NCBI GenBank assembly: GCA_016703335.1
Contig: JADJCG010000010.1
Span: 1-64,000, forward strand
Reading direction: 5' to 3'
DNA length: 64,000 nt
DNA from: Caulobacteraceae bacterium
Lineage (GTDB): Bacteria > Pseudomonadota > Alphaproteobacteria > Caulobacterales > Aquidulcibacteraceae
In this document: one piece after another, positions 46,531-58,050 of the stretch
Layout of the letters: the number at the start of each line of letters is the position of its first letter
Position numbering within the stretch: the stretch's first letter is position 1
Made by a program: the position numbers and the translations under genes
Notes under the pieces: model-generated
What the model saw: the letters and a program-made list of their open reading frames with translations, nothing else
The model's database searches: none
Told to the model about the DNA's origin: nothing

Positions 46531-47923
46531 TCAGGATCAGCGCCGTTGCGGCCTGGCGGGTCGACGCCGAGCGACTTTAGCTTCCGGTGCAACGCCGAGC
46601 GCTCCATGCCGATGAAGGCAGCGGTGCGCGAGATGTTGCCGCCGAAGCGCGTGATCTGCACGTTGAGATACTCGCGCTCGAAGCGTTCGCGCGCATCACG
46701 GAGCGGCAAGCCGATCACCGTCTGCAGTCCATCTTGCTTGGAGAAGCCGGCTTGCGGCCAAGCCTCAGGCGGCAACGCATCCACGGTCACCGGCGTGCTT
46801 GGATCGCCGGTGGCGAGGATCAGGATGCGTTCGATAACGTTGCGCAGCTGACGGACGTTGCCCGGCCAATCGGCCGCTTGCAGCGTCGCCAACGCATCTT
46901 CACCGATCTGGCGCGCGGGCACCCCCGACATGCCCGCCAGGCGGCCAACGAAATAGCCCGCAAGCTCGGGAATATCCTCACGCCTTTCAGCCAATGCCGG
47001 CGCACGCAACGGCACCACGTTCAAGCGGTGATACAAGTCCTTCGCGGAAGCGCCTCGGCGCCATGTCGCCGTTCGAGATCGCGCGACGACGACGACACCA
47101 CGCGCACATTCACCTGAACATCATTGGCGCCGTTGAGGCGCTTGAAGCGCTGATCGACTAACACGCGCAAGATTTTCGACTGCGTCTCAGGCGGCATGTC
47201 GCCGACCTCGTCGAGGAAGAGCGTGCCCATGTGGGCCTGCTCGAAGACGCCGATTTTCTTGGGGCGGCCATCCGCGCCTTCTTCGCCGAAGATTTCGCTT
47301 TCCATGCGATCCGGCGCGATCGACGCCGCATTGATCGCCACGAACGGGCCACCCACCCGCGCGCTACGCTCATGCAGCAAGCGTGCAACCAGCTCTTTAC
47401 CCGAACCTGCCGGGCCGCTGATCAACACGCGCGAATTGGTTTGCGACACGCGATCAATCGCGCCGCGCAACGCCGCCATCACCGCCGACGAGCCAATGAG
47501 ATCGTCGCTCGCCGCCGATCGCGCCTTCAACGCCGTATTCTCGCGCTTCAAGCGCGTCGTTTCCAACGCACGCTCGACGACGTGCAGGAGGCGGTCGGCC
47601 GTGAACGGCTTCTCGACGAAATCGTAAGCGCCTTTGCGGATCGCGGCGACAGCCGTTTCGATCGTGCCGTGACCGGAGATCACGACCACCGGCGTACCGG
47701 GGTCCATTTCTTTGAACACCGCGAGCAAATCCAAGCCGTCCATGCGGCTGCCTTGCAGCCAGATATCGAGCACGATCAGTGATGGCTTGCGCTTGCCGAA
47801 TGCATTGAGCGCTTCGTCGCTGTCGCGCGCCGTGCGCACTTGGTGGCCGTCGTCTTCGAGAATGCCCGAGACGAGGTCGCGGATATCGGCCTCGTCGTCG
47901 ACTACGAGAATGTCTTGCGTCAT
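46527..47923 (-). CDS. ntrX: Response regulator NtrX (one frame slip)
   Basis: The receiver domain (DILVVDDEADIRDLVSGILEDDG, with the phosphoacceptor aspartate in LIVLDIWLQGSRMDG) is followed by an AAA+ domain with Walker A GPAGSGKE and LFLDEVGDMP. A slip lies near 47,040, and the Fis-type HTH ends GGNISRTAAFIGMERSALHRKLKSLG. The GAFTGA loop that contacts sigma-54 is replaced (EEGADGRPKKIGVF), as in other alphaproteobacterial NtrX proteins. With NtrY it controls nitrogen, redox and envelope genes. The start overlaps the ntrY stop. Confidence 0.93.
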
Positions 47924-50159
47924 TGGGAGGCTCCTGCGCCGTATTCTGCAGCGGGGTCGATGGCTTCTTCGCCGCGTTTGGGGAGAACAAAACGAACGAC
48001 AGCCCCTGGCCCCCCGCCAGGCGCGTCGTCCAACTCAATCAGCCCCCCATGGTCTTCGATAATACGCGCAACAATGGCGAGGCCGAGGCCTGCGCCTTTG
48101 GTGCGCGTTGTGACGTACGGTTCGATCAAACGATGGCGATCCTTTTCCGGGAAACCCAACCCGTTATCGATCACCTCGAACTGCACGCCAAAATCCAGAT
48201 CGCGCAGCCGCAGCGTGACGAAACCATCCTTCGGCTCGCCATCGCGCGCGCGCCGCGCTTGCACGCTTTCGCCCGCGTTCTTGATCAGGTTCAGCAGCGC
48301 TTGACCGATCATGCGTTCATCGCTGACCAAGCGCAATCGGCTTATCGACACCTTCAACCTCAATGCGCACGTCCGGAAACACCAGACGCTGCGCAAATAC
48401 GGTCGAGCGTGCGACTTCGCTGATATCCGCATACGCCATGCGCGGCGTCGGCATACGCGCGAACGACGAGAACTCGTCGACCATCCGGCCGATATCCGCG
48501 ACTTGGCGTAGGATTGTATCGGTGCACTTGGCGAAGGTGTCCGGATCGGACGTGATCTCGGCGGAGTACTTCTTGCGCAGACGCTCTGCAGAGAGCTGGA
48601 TCGGCGTCAGCGGGTTCTTGATTTCGTGCGCAATGCGACGGGCGACGTCTTTCCAGGCTTCTTGGCGCTGTGCCGAGATGAGCTTGGTCATGTCGTCAAA
48701 CGTGAGCACCAAGCCGCCATCGGCCTCGGGGCTCATGCGCACGCTGAGGTTCACCGAGCCGCCTTCGCGTACCAGATCGACGCGCTGCGCCGGCGCTTCG
48801 CCCGCGCGCGAAGGTTGATTGAACAAGTCGGTGAACTCGGGCGCCAAATCGATAAGGCGACGGCCGATAATATCGGCGTTTCCTCGCCCAGCAGTTGCAT
48901 GGCCGAGCGGTTGGCCGCCGTGATCCGGCCGTTGTGGTCGAGACCCACCACGCCGGCGCTGACGCCGCCGAGCACCGCTTCGATGAACTGGCTGCGGTCC
49001 TCGGCGTCTTCCTGCGCCTCGACCAAATCGCGCCGCTGCGTTTCGAGCTGCGCCGTCATGCGGTTGAAGGCGCTGGCCAGGGCATCGACCTCGTCGCGCT
49101 CCTCGCCCACTGCAACGCGCGCTTTCAGATCGCCAGCCGCCACGCGCTGCGCAGCACCGACCAGTCGGCCGATTGGCTCGGCGACGCGCGATGCGCTGGT
49201 CAGACCAACCCAACCGGCGCCGAGCAGCAACAGCATCGCCGTCGAAAAATACGCCATGCCGAGCAAGCCGCGCAGCGAGTTTTGCTGGTCGCGTGCTGCG
49301 CGGTATTCTGAAACCGAAGTTTCGAATTGGCGGAGTTGAGCGACGAGGCCTGGCTCGATGCGCTTGGACACGAACACGTAGCTGTTGTTGTAGGCGGACA
49401 ACCGATAGAGCGCGAGCAAGCGATCGTTGTCCTGATCAAAGCGGACCGAAACTTCGCCTTGATTGGCGACGGAGAACGCCTCCTGCGACGGTGCGCGGTA
49501 CGGCACTGCGTTTTCAACGAGCGCGCCGCCAGCCAAGACGCTGCCGGTGCCATCGATCACATAGACAGACGAAAGTTCGCGGCGCTCGCCCTGCAACTGC
49601 AGGAAAGCAGCATAGCGCGTTGGATCGGTGGTTAGACCGCCACGCGCGTTGTTCAAATCTTCGGCCATTGCTTGCACGTCGCCGCCGAGGCCGCCGGACG
49701 CGAGGTCGACGTAAGCAGCGCCAACGTCGGCGGCATTCTCGATCGTGTTGACGACGCGCTGGCTGAACCAACGATCCATGCCCTGCGTGAACGTCACGCC
49801 CAAGAACACAGCGACGATGATCGCCGGCGCGAGCGCCGCGAGGCTGAACAAGGTAACGAAGCGCAGATGCAGACGCGCGCCAGTCGCTTCAGCGCGCCAC
49901 GCCCGCGCAACGCGCAAGATCCGATGGACTAAGATGCCAGCGAGGCCGGCCGAGATCACCAGGCTCGCAATCAGCAACGCGCGGATGAGCCGTTATTCTC
50001 GCCGGCGAGGCCGTCGCCCATGAGCAGAATGATCGTGCCGATCGCGGTCAAGGCGCCCGCCACGGCGAGCCCAACCACGAAGGTCAGAGCGCTGCGGCTC
50101 TGCGGTTGGTCTGAGAGCACCGCCGCTTCGGCCGGCTCATTCGCCGTGATTTCTGCCAT
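47920..50159 (-). CDS. ntrY: Sensor histidine kinase NtrY (frame slips)
   Basis: The N-terminus (MAEITANEPAEAAV, from ATG 50159) is followed by several transmembrane segments, a periplasmic sensor region (residues about 110-270), HAMP (AAQRVAAGDLKARVAVGEERDEVDAL) and PAS (DRSQFIEAVLGGVSAGVVGLD). The dimerisation helix has the phospho-histidine in RRIAHEIKNPLTPIQLSAERL, and the ATPase region has DNGLGFPE and GLGLAIVARII. Slips occur near 49,990, 48,880 and 48,340. The span of 746 codons is typical. It phosphorylates NtrX, encoded just downstream with an ATGA-type overlap. Confidence 0.92.
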
Positions 50160-50219
50160 GGCCGGGGGTCACCATGTTGCGGATAAGCCACATGGTGTTG
50201 AACCAATATCACGGTCAGG

Positions 50220-51599
50220 TCAATCGTTTCGACCAGTCGTGAGCCCGAGGGTCTGGATTTTCTTCCGGAGGGTATTCCGGTTGATGCCTAGAATGGCCGC
50301 GGCCTTGATTTGGTTGCCGCGTGTGGCCTGGAGGGCCTGGGTGATGAGCGGACGCTCCACCTCGGCCAAGAGTCGATCATAAAGGCCTGCGCCGGGGAAG
50401 CCAGGGCTGGCAGCAGTGAACTCCCCTTCTACCCGGCGGGTCACGGCGTTCTCGAAACCGTCGGTTGCTTCTTCGGCGACGACATTGTTGTCGGCGTGGC
50501 CAAGTTCACGGCCGATCTCGCGAGCCGTGATGACGCTGGCGGGGCTAAGGGCGGTGGCACGGCGGAGGAGATTTTCAAGCTCGCGAAGATTGCCTGGGAA
50601 GCTGTGCGCCTTGAGGCGCTCGATGGCGGCATTGTCGATAGTTTTGTCCGGCAGGCCTTCGCGCTTTGCACGCACCAGGAATGCGCGCGCGAGATCGCCG
50701 ATATCTTCGAGGCGTTCGCGCAGCGGCGGCATGCGGATGACGACGACGTTGAGCCGATAAAACAGATCCTGCCGAAAGCCACCTTGGCGCGTGAGCGTCG
50801 CGAGGCTGCGCTGTGACGACACGATGAGACGTGCGTCAGGACGATCTCCTGGTTCTTCGGCGTGAAGCAGACCAGCGAGGCGTGTCTGCGAGTCTTGCGG
50901 CAGTTCGTCGATGTCTTCGAGGAAGAGCGTGCCGCCTTGGGCTTGTGCGAACTTGCCTTGCGGCCCGAAGAGTTCGCGTTCGAGCTGCAGAGATTGCGCG
51001 CCGGCAAGGCTCATAGCGACGAACGGGCCGGTTGCACGGCGGCCGTGATCGTGGATGGCGCGCGCGACGCGTTCTTTGCCGGTGCCGCTCTCGCCTTCGA
51101 TGAGCACCGTGAGATCGGTGCCGGCGACACGGGCCATGACGCGATACACGTCCTGCATCGGCGCTGAGCGGCCGATGAGTGGCAGACGTTCTTCTCGCTC
51201 CGCTTTCGATGCTTGCGCGCGGGTTTTGGCGTCTGGGCCGCCGACAAGCGCGCGCTTTACCGCGGCCATCAGATCATCGAGATCGAAGGGCTTCGGCATA
51301 TAGTCGAATGCGCCGGCGCCGGCGGCGCTGAGCGCTGTGCTGACAGTGCTTTGCGCGCTCATGACGATGACCGGCAGATGCGGCCGCGCCATGCGCATGG
51401 CTGGCAGCGCGTCAAACACGCAATCGTCGCCCATATAGACATCGCTCAGAACCAGATCGCCTTCACCGTCGCGGACCCATTTTGAGAGCGTTGCGACATT
51501 GCCAGTGGCGCGAACGTCGTAACCCTCCTTGCCGAGCGCCTGCGACAGCACAAGACGCAGGGAGTTATCGTCTTCGGCCAATAGGATGCGTGCGCTCAT
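50220..51599 (-). CDS. ntrC: Nitrogen response regulator NtrC lacking the GAFTGA loop
   Basis: The intact 459-residue protein has a receiver (ILLAEDDNSLRLVLSQALGKEGY, aspartate in DLVLSDVYMGD), an AAA+ domain with Walker A GESGTGKE and GGTLFLEDIDELP, and a Fis-like HTH (QIKAAAILGINRNTLRKKI). Between ELFG and GGTLFLED there are only nine residues (PQGKFAQAQ), so the loop with GAFTGA is deleted. Without it the protein should not activate sigma-54 and may act as a sigma-70-type regulator, as has been described for a Caulobacter NtrC. It overlaps ntrB by four bases. Confidence 0.95.
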   Translation of the reverse strand: MSARILLAEDDNSLRLVLSQALGKEGYDVRATGNVATLSKWVRDGEGDLVLSDVYMGDDCVFDALPAMRMARPHLPVIVMSAQSTVSTALSAAGAGAFDYMPKPFDLDDLMAAVKRALVGGPDAKTRAQASKAEREERLPLIGRSAPMQDVYRVMARVAGTDLTVLIEGESGTGKERVARAIHDHGRRATGPFVAMSLAGAQSLQLERELFGPQGKFAQAQGGTLFLEDIDELPQDSQTRLAGLLHAEEPGDRPDARLIVSSQRSLATLTRQGGFRQDLFYRLNVVVIRMPPLRERLEDIGDLARAFLVRAKREGLPDKTIDNAAIERLKAHSFPGNLRELENLLRRATALSPASVITAREIGRELGHADNNVVAEEATDGFENAVTRRVEGEFTAASPGFPGAGLYDRLLAEVERPLITQALQATRGNQIKAAAILGINRNTLRKKIQTLGLTTGRND

Positions 51600-52677
51600 G
51601 TGGTTTCGTCCGGATCGATGGGGAGAAGAATTTTGAAGGCGGTGCGGCCGGGCTGGCTTTCGACTTCGATGCGGCCGTCGTGGCGCGCGATGATGTCGGC
51701 GGCGACGGTGAGGCCGAGGCCCATGCCGTCGCGTTTGGTGGTGGCGAAGGCTTCGAACAGACGATCGGCAACATCGGAATGAAGACCTGGGCCGTTGTCG
51801 ATGATCTGAACTTCAAGCTGCGCACGCGCGGCGCCACTTGCAGCGGAGCGGAATTTCACGCCTGAGCGATACGAGGTCGAGATGGCGATTTCGCCGTCGT
51901 CTTGATCCGCGACGGCTTCAGCCGCGTTTTTAGCGATATTCAGTAGCGCTTGAATGAGTTGATCCAAATCACCGCGAACTTGCGGCAAACTGGGATCGTA
52001 GCGCTCGCGGATCATCACGTCCGGCGCGCTGGAGCCGATGAGTTTACGCACCCGGTCGAGGGCTTCATGGATGTTGAAGCGATCAAAGCGCGGCGCATCC
52101 ACCGCACCGAGCGGGTCGATGCGATCCGTCAGTCGGCGCACGCGATCGACTTCATCTACGATGAGTTTTGCCAGCGCCGCGGAGTCCGGATCGTCTGCGC
52201 GTGAGATCAGTTGCGCCGCAGCGCGGATGCCGGCGAGCGGATTGCGGACTTCGTGTGCGAGTGTGCGCGCCGCGGAACTCGCAGCAGCCGCTGGTGCGGC
52301 GCGGGCGCGCGGCGGACGCGTCAGTATCAGCGCGATGTAGCCATTCTCCCCCACCGGGGCTGCGGCCACGCTCGCGTGGCCAAGGGCGAAGCCTGGGCCG
52401 ACGAGGGCGACATCGGCTTCGGCCACCCCGCTGGCGCCTGCAAGTGTGCGGCGGGCGAGTGCGATGATGGGTGCGTCCGCGCCGAAGATTTCGTCGAGCC
52501 GCCTCCGAGTAGACCGCGTCCGACGCCGGCAAGCAGTTCCGCGGCGGCAGCGTTCACGAAGCGAATGCGTTCACCTGCGTCGATCCCCAATACCGGCGCC
52601 GGCAACGCTTCGAGCCACCGTTCTGCGTCGGGGGCCAAAGAGAGCTGTGGCAGCGCGCGGACAAGCGGATCGTTCAT
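51596..52677 (-). CDS. ntrB: Nitrogen sensor kinase NtrB (one frame slip)
   Basis: The N-terminal PAS-like domain (LEALPAPVLGIDAGERIRFVNAAAAELL) slips near 52,500. The transmitter then reads ARTLAHEVRNPLAGIRAAAQLI, with the conserved histidine, NIAKNAAEAVAD for the N box, DNGPGL and GMGLGLTVAADII. There are no membrane segments, as expected for the cytoplasmic PII-controlled kinase. About 360 codons. It overlaps dusB upstream and ntrC downstream, each as ATGA. Confidence 0.93.
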
Positions 52678-53656
52678 GCTGCGGCCCGATCCAATCCATC
52701 ATCGAAGAGTTGGATGAGCGCCTCTCTCACGAGGTGCGGATCTTCCAACATGCAAATCCGTTTGCGGAGCTCACGGGCATCCGCGCCCAATTCCGCGTCG
52801 ATCATCCAGGCGATATGTTTGCGCGCGATACGGATGCCGAGTTTGCCGTCGTAGACGTCGAGCGTGTCGTCATAGAGCGCGAGCAAGCTTTGCAGCAGTC
52901 GTGCACGTGGTGGCGGCACGACCTCCCCGCCATGCTTCAATGCGCGTTCGATCGCGGCAGGCAGCCACGGTTTTCCCTGAGCAGCGCGACCGATCATCAC
53001 GCCGGCGGCGCCGGAGAGCTCGAGCGCGCGCCGGGCATCGGCGGCAGTCGCGATGTCACCGTTGGCGATCACTGGGATGGAGACGGCTTCAACCACTGGT
53101 GCGATCGCGGACCAATCGGCGACGCCGCGGAAAAATTGCTGCGGGTGCGACCGTGAATGGTGAGCATGCGAACGCCGGCCGCTTCGGCGCGCTTGGCCAT
53201 CTCCGGTGCATTGAGAGATTTGTCGTCCCAGCCGAGCCGCATTTTGAGCGTCACCGGCAACTTGGTTGCGTTCACCGTTGCTTCGACCAGCGTCATCGCG
53301 TGATCGGGTTCTCGCATGAGCGCCGAGCCGCAGAGGCCACTGGTCACGCTCTTGGCTGGGCAGCCCATATTGATGTCGATGACGTCGGCGCCAGCTGCCT
53401 CTGCAAGGCGTGCGCCCTCGGCCATCCACGCTGGATCACGACCGGCGAGCTGAATCACGAGCGGCGAAATCACGCCGCTCCCAGCAGCGCGGCGCACCAT
53501 GTCGATCCGCGCCCGCGCCAATTGGTCGGACGCCACCATTTCGGAGACGCAGTATTGGCCGCCGAAGGCTTTGACCTGCCGCCGGAACGGAATGTCGGTC
53601 ACGCCCGCCATCGGTGCGAGCGAGACAAGAGGCGGTTTTTCGTTCAAATCGAACAC
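52674..53656 (-). CDS. dusB: tRNA-dihydrouridine synthase (NifR3 type), one frame slip
   Basis: The TIM-barrel start PLVSLAPMAGVTDIPFRRQVKAFGG and the catalytic region INMGCPAKSVTSGLCGSALMREP (active cysteine in GLCGSALM) define a Dus enzyme. LKMRLGWDD and LTIHGRTR follow. After a slip near 53,130 the frame reads VANGDIATAADARRAL-type sequence (IPVIANGDI) and GVMIGRAAQGKPW to the C-terminus. It reduces uridine to dihydrouridine in tRNA D loops using FMN. GTG 53656, eight bases after GGGG, is the best start. It is first in the ntr operon, the classical nifR3 position. Confidence 0.93.
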
Positions 53657-53755
53657 TGAGCACCCCAATCCAGGTGTGAGCTTAGGGCGCCTAAAAAGCG
53701 GGCGCCAAGGGTTTTATGCTGCGATGCAACATTTAGGCGCCGGATTTCTTCAGTC

Positions 53756-54901
53756 ATGAAGTTCGCGGCGATTATTGTGGCTGGCGGACGCGGCGAACGC
53801 GTCGGTGGCGAAATTCCAAAGCAGTATAAGCCTCTGGCTGGAAAGCCGGTGATCGGCTGGTCGGTTGAGGCGTTAAGGGCGGCTGGAGCGGCAGAGATCG
53901 TCGCGGTTTGCGCCCCGGAGCATGCCGATCTTTGCCGCAACGCGACGGCGGGATTGGCAAAGATCGTCGATGGCGGCCCGACCCGGACGGCGTCCGTTCG
54001 GGCAGGCTTGGCGGCGCTCGAAGGCGATCCAGAGGTGATCCTGATTCATGACGCTGCCCGACCAGGCTTGGACGGCGAGTTGATCGGCGCGCTTGTGGGT
54101 GCATTGGAGAGCGGCGCGGCCGCCGTGGCGCCGGCGCTTGCGGTGCCCGACACACTGCGCCGCGCTGATGCCGCTGGGCGCATCATCGAAGACGTTGCGC
54201 GTGATGGTCTTATGCGCATTCAGACGCCGCAGGCGTTTCGCGCCGATGTGCTGCGCGCCGCCTACGGTGCACTCTCGGTGGATGCCTCGATGACGGATGA
54301 CATTGCGGTGGTGCGCGCGAACGGTGTCGAGGCGAAGCTCATTCCCGGTGACGCGAAGCTGATGAAGATCACCTACCCAGAGGATATCGCGATGCTCGAA
54401 CGGATGCTCGGTGGTGAGCGGGTTATCTGCGTTGGCAATGGTGTTGACGCGCATCGCTTCGGTGATGGCGAGTTTGTGACTCTGTGTGGCGTTCGTATTC
54501 CGCACGCCAAGGGTCTGGTTGGTCATTCCGATGCGGACGCCGGCTGGCATGCGCTTGTCGATGCTATTCTCGGCGCGCTTGGTGAAGGCGACATCGGCGC
54601 GCACTTCCCTCCAAGCGATCCGCAATGGAAAGGCGCTGACTCAGAGCGCTTTCTGCGTCACGCCGCCAAGCTTGCGGAGAGCGCTGGCGCGCGGATCGTG
54701 CATGTAGATGTCACGCTGCTGTGCGAGCGCCCGAAGATTGGACCGCACCGCGAGGCGATGCGCGTGCGTACGGCCCAGGTGCTCGGCATTCCGCTATCGC
54801 GCGTCAGCGTAAAAGCCACGACGACTGAGCGGATGGGTTTCCTCGGCCGTGAAGAGGGCTTAGCGGCCCAAGTTACGGCGACGGTGGAGCGGCCGGCGTA
54901 G
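53756..54901 (+). CDS. ispDF: Bifunctional IspD/IspF isoprenoid enzyme
   Basis: The intact 381-residue fusion has two parts. Residues 1-220 are the IspD cytidylyltransferase, with AAIIVAGGRGERVGGEIPKQY and IHDAARPGLDGE. Residues about 225-381 are the IspF cyclase, with the metal site VGNGVDAHRF, GHSDADAGWHALVDAILGA, DIGAHFPPSDPQWKGA and VSVKATTTERMGF. Together they make CDP-methylerythritol and then the 2,4-cyclodiphosphate in the MEP pathway, with IspE acting in between. The fusion is common in alphaproteobacteria. It is divergent from dusB with a 99-base gap. Confidence 0.96.
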   Translation: MKFAAIIVAGGRGERVGGEIPKQYKPLAGKPVIGWSVEALRAAGAAEIVAVCAPEHADLCRNATAGLAKIVDGGPTRTASVRAGLAALEGDPEVILIHDAARPGLDGELIGALVGALESGAAAVAPALAVPDTLRRADAAGRIIEDVARDGLMRIQTPQAFRADVLRAAYGALSVDASMTDDIAVVRANGVEAKLIPGDAKLMKITYPEDIAMLERMLGGERVICVGNGVDAHRFGDGEFVTLCGVRIPHAKGLVGHSDADAGWHALVDAILGALGEGDIGAHFPPSDPQWKGADSERFLRHAAKLAESAGARIVHVDVTLLCERPKIGPHREAMRVRTAQVLGIPLSRVSVKATTTERMGFLGREEGLAAQVTATVERPA

Positions 54902-54953
54902 TCGCGTTCGTCTCGGCGGCGGTTTCGCCGGTCGCCTGCTGGCATTCGCGGAG

Positions 54954-57477
54954 TTACGGATAGATGCGACTGGTCTCGGCCCCAAGGCAGGCCCCTCCCA
55001 GCGCGCGCGGCAGGTTGATGTAATCGTCGGTCCAGCCCGCCCTCGGGCGCAGGCAGCACCCGCCAATCAGGATTGAGCGGCAGCGTTGGTCAGCGCGTCC
55101 GGCGTATTCGCGATGATCATCACGCTCGCCGCGAGCCCACCCAGAAGGAGACGCCTGGCTGCTCGAAATGGATCGCTGATGCGATAGAGGTACGGACGTT
55201 TAGATCGCGCGCGACGCGCGGCCTCAGAGACCAGCGCCAAGTTTCGGTTGGACAAGTGTAGCACTACGATGCCGCGTGGATTGAGCTTGGAGAGATAAAG
55301 CGCGATCGCTTCTCGCGTTAACAAGTGCGCCGGAATGGCGTCTGACGAGAACGCGTCCACGACGATGACGTCGAACTCACCATCGGGTTCATGCGCAATC
55401 TGAAGGCGAGCGTCGCCAAGTTCGATGCGACGGTTCGGTTGGCAAATTGGTACGAATGTGAAGTCGCCGCCGGGTTCCGCAGAGAGCCGCACGACCGCGG
55501 GATCGATTTCAAAGATCGTGAGATGATCTTCCGGCCGCAGCAGGCATGCAGTCGAACCCGTGCCCAGCCCGATGAGCGCGACATTGGAGGTTGATCCAGC
55601 GGTAACACCGGCAAGGATCGCCTCCCCTAGTGCGGTACGCGGATTGTAATACGTAAGCGGTTGGCGCTCGACAATTGGCCCGACAAATTGTGCGCGCCGT
55701 GGATGGTCGTGCCGTGCATAAGCACGCGCGTCCGTGGCGATGCGGGATCCTCGGAGTCTGAACTCTCGTGTTCGTAGAACGCCGAAGAAGCTGCGCTCCT
55801 GGGTGATAATGCGCGCGCCGCGGGTCTCATCGATAAAGATAATCGCGAACGCCACCAGCACGATCGACGCCGGCGCGGATAAGCAGAACCAGCATTCCAA
55901 CGGTAGAAGCCAGCGCCCAGCCCAGCGCCCAATCTGCGATCCGCCGATTGTCTTTCCGTGGCAGCACAGTTCCGTGCACGGCGAATGCGAGAACCACGAA
56001 GCTCGAAGCCATCAACAGCGCGCCCCACGGCGCGTGCGCCACGGTCTGCTCGAGTTCGCCCGACACGGCCGTGACGAAGATGTCGCCGAGGTTGAAGGCC
56101 GTGTAGATGACCAACAGCGAGTGCACCGCCGCGACGGCCAGAAAAATGTAGCGATAGAGCGGCGGTCGCGATTCATCACTCCAACCCGCCGCCACCATCG
56201 CCGCGGCTCCGCCCAACGCGCCGATGATGATGGTCGGGTCGAGCGGCATGCGGAAAAGCAGGATGGCCGCCGAAATAGCCATCAACACGGCGGCGGCGAA
56301 GGACGCATCGATGAGGCGCGGCATGTCGTTCTGTTCGCGCGGCCTGGAAAAGGCAGGCAGCCGCCAACGCCAGGGATACTCGTAGACGTTGTTGAAGATC
56401 AGTGGCGCCGCAAGAGCGGCGAACACGCCGCCTAGAACACCGCCAAGCGACACAAAGAGGTAGAACTCTGTCAGCCGGTCGGCGCTTGGGCGCGAACGCG
56501 ATAATGCAAAATGGCAAATGAGCGCGCTGAAAAAGAAGCCGCCGAGAATTCCGGTTATCGAGCCGACCCAATTGCCCGATGAGTAATAGGACATAAGCAG
56601 CAGCGCGAGCGCGATCGGATGCATGAAGAGCGTGCCGCTATCCATCCACTCGTTGTTGCGCGCGAATGCGATCACGAAAGTCAGCAAGTAAAGCGCCAGT
56701 GGGATGACCCACAGCATCGGCGCCGATGCGACGTCTGTTGAAATGTGCAGTGTCACGCCGAGCGAGAGCGCCGAAGGTATGGCCGCTGCCGCGATCCAAT
56801 AGCCGCGTTCCCGCCAGCTTGGCGCAGGGCCGGTGTGCTCCAGCGGCTTCGGTGTTTCACCGTGCGAGGTGACCGCGGTTGCGGCGGCGAGCGCGATCAG
56901 GCCGCCGACCAACACATAACCTACCGACCAGGCGGCGCCCTGCGCGTGCGCACCTAGGAGAGGCTCGATTATCGCGGGATACGCGAGCAATCCGGCGAAA
57001 CTGCCGAGATTGCTTGCAGCGTAGAGATAGTACGGGTCGCTGGCGTCGGCGCGGCCGGTGCGCGCGTACCAGGCTTGCAGCAGAGGCGCAGTGGCCGAAG
57101 CGGCGGCGAACGGTGCGCCTACCGAGAGCGTCAGCACGCCAATAAGCCACCACACCGGATGTTCGGAGCTTGGCTCGCCCAGCAGCGTGTTGACGTGAAC
57201 TGGGAGTACGAACCACGCCGTGAGCAGCACCCACGCCGTGCACCGCGGCTTGTATCCGCAGATCTTTCACGCGCGCGAGCAAGTGCGCGTAGAGGTAGCC
57301 GACAAACAGCGCTGCCTGGAAGAACGCCATCGACGTGTTCCAGACTTGCGGGCTGCCGCCAAGAAGCGGCGTTACCATGCGTCCGAACAGCGGCTGCAAC
57401 ACGAAGATGAGCGCGGCGCTGGCGAACAGCGTCAACGCAAACACCGGCGCTGCGAAGCGACGCGCTAGGGCCTCCAT
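54954..57477 (-). CDS. Membrane-fused spermidine-synthase-like protein, frame slips
   Basis: ATG 57477 lies five bases after GGAGG. The N-terminal two-thirds hold about a dozen hydrophobic segments (APVFALTLFASAALIFVLQPLFGRMVTPLLGGSP first), as in MFS-fused SpeE-like proteins. The C-terminal Rossmann domain has ALIGLGTGSTACLL, FEIDPAVV and VIVVDAFSSDAIPAHLLT, but it lacks an obvious full set of spermidine-synthase substrate residues. Slips occur near 57,270, 55,830, 55,700 and 55,070; the last moves the end to YINLPRAL...ETSRIYP at TAA 54954. The reaction is unknown; it is a predicted inner-membrane methyltransferase-like or aminopropyltransferase-like protein. Confidence 0.75.
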
Positions 57478-57563
57478 GTATCCTCCCGGCAATTGCGCCG
57501 CTTCTGCCATCGGCTTCCGATCAAGGGAATGGACATTCGCCGGGCGGCCGCCACACTTGCAGC

Positions 57564-58050
57564 ATGACTGCCAACGAACTACGACCGCGCCGAACGCTTG
57601 CTGCGAGAGACCAAGGCGCGGCGCTACACGATCGCCACTGCAGAAAGTTGCACGGGCGGATTGATCGCCGCGACGTTGGCGGCGGTGCCAGGCGCCTCCG
57701 CTTCGCTGGAGCGCGGGTTCGTCACCTATTCAAACGAGGCAAAGATCGAACTGCTGAGCGTGCGCATGGCGTTGCTGCGTGCGCATGGCGCGGTGAGTCG
57801 CGAAGTGGCGCTGGCGATGGTCGAAGGCGCGTTGATGCACAGCCCGGCCGACATCGTTGTCGCGGTCACCGGCATCGCGGGGCCCGATGGGGCACAGCGG
57901 AAAGCCCGTCGGCCTGGTGCACATCGCGGCCGCGCGCGCGATGGGCCCGTTCTGCACGACGAGAAACGCTTCGGCGCGATTGGACGCCATGAGATTCAGG
58001 AAGCAACCGTCGCGGCAGCATTCGAGCTGATGGAGCGCGTGCTCGACTAG
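57564..58050 (+). CDS. cinA: CinA C-terminal domain nicotinamide-nucleotide amidase (two frame slips)
   Basis: MTANEL begins the gene. After a slip near 57,590 it reads LLRETKARRYTIATAESCTGGLIAATLAAVPGASASLERGFVTYSN, and ALMHSPADIVVAVTGIAGPDG follows. A slip near 57,895 leads to the usual GGTAEKPVGLVHIA block, and the end is FELMERVLD. The 162-codon span matches the stand-alone PncC-type deamidase, which recycles NMN made by DNA ligase. The stop overlaps the convergent stop of the RatA-like gene by four bases. Confidence 0.9.

Noticed and set aside
47231..47782. Long plus-strand frames over ntrX and ntrY
   Set aside because: These are shadows caused by high GC; the minus strand carries clear kinase and regulator domains.
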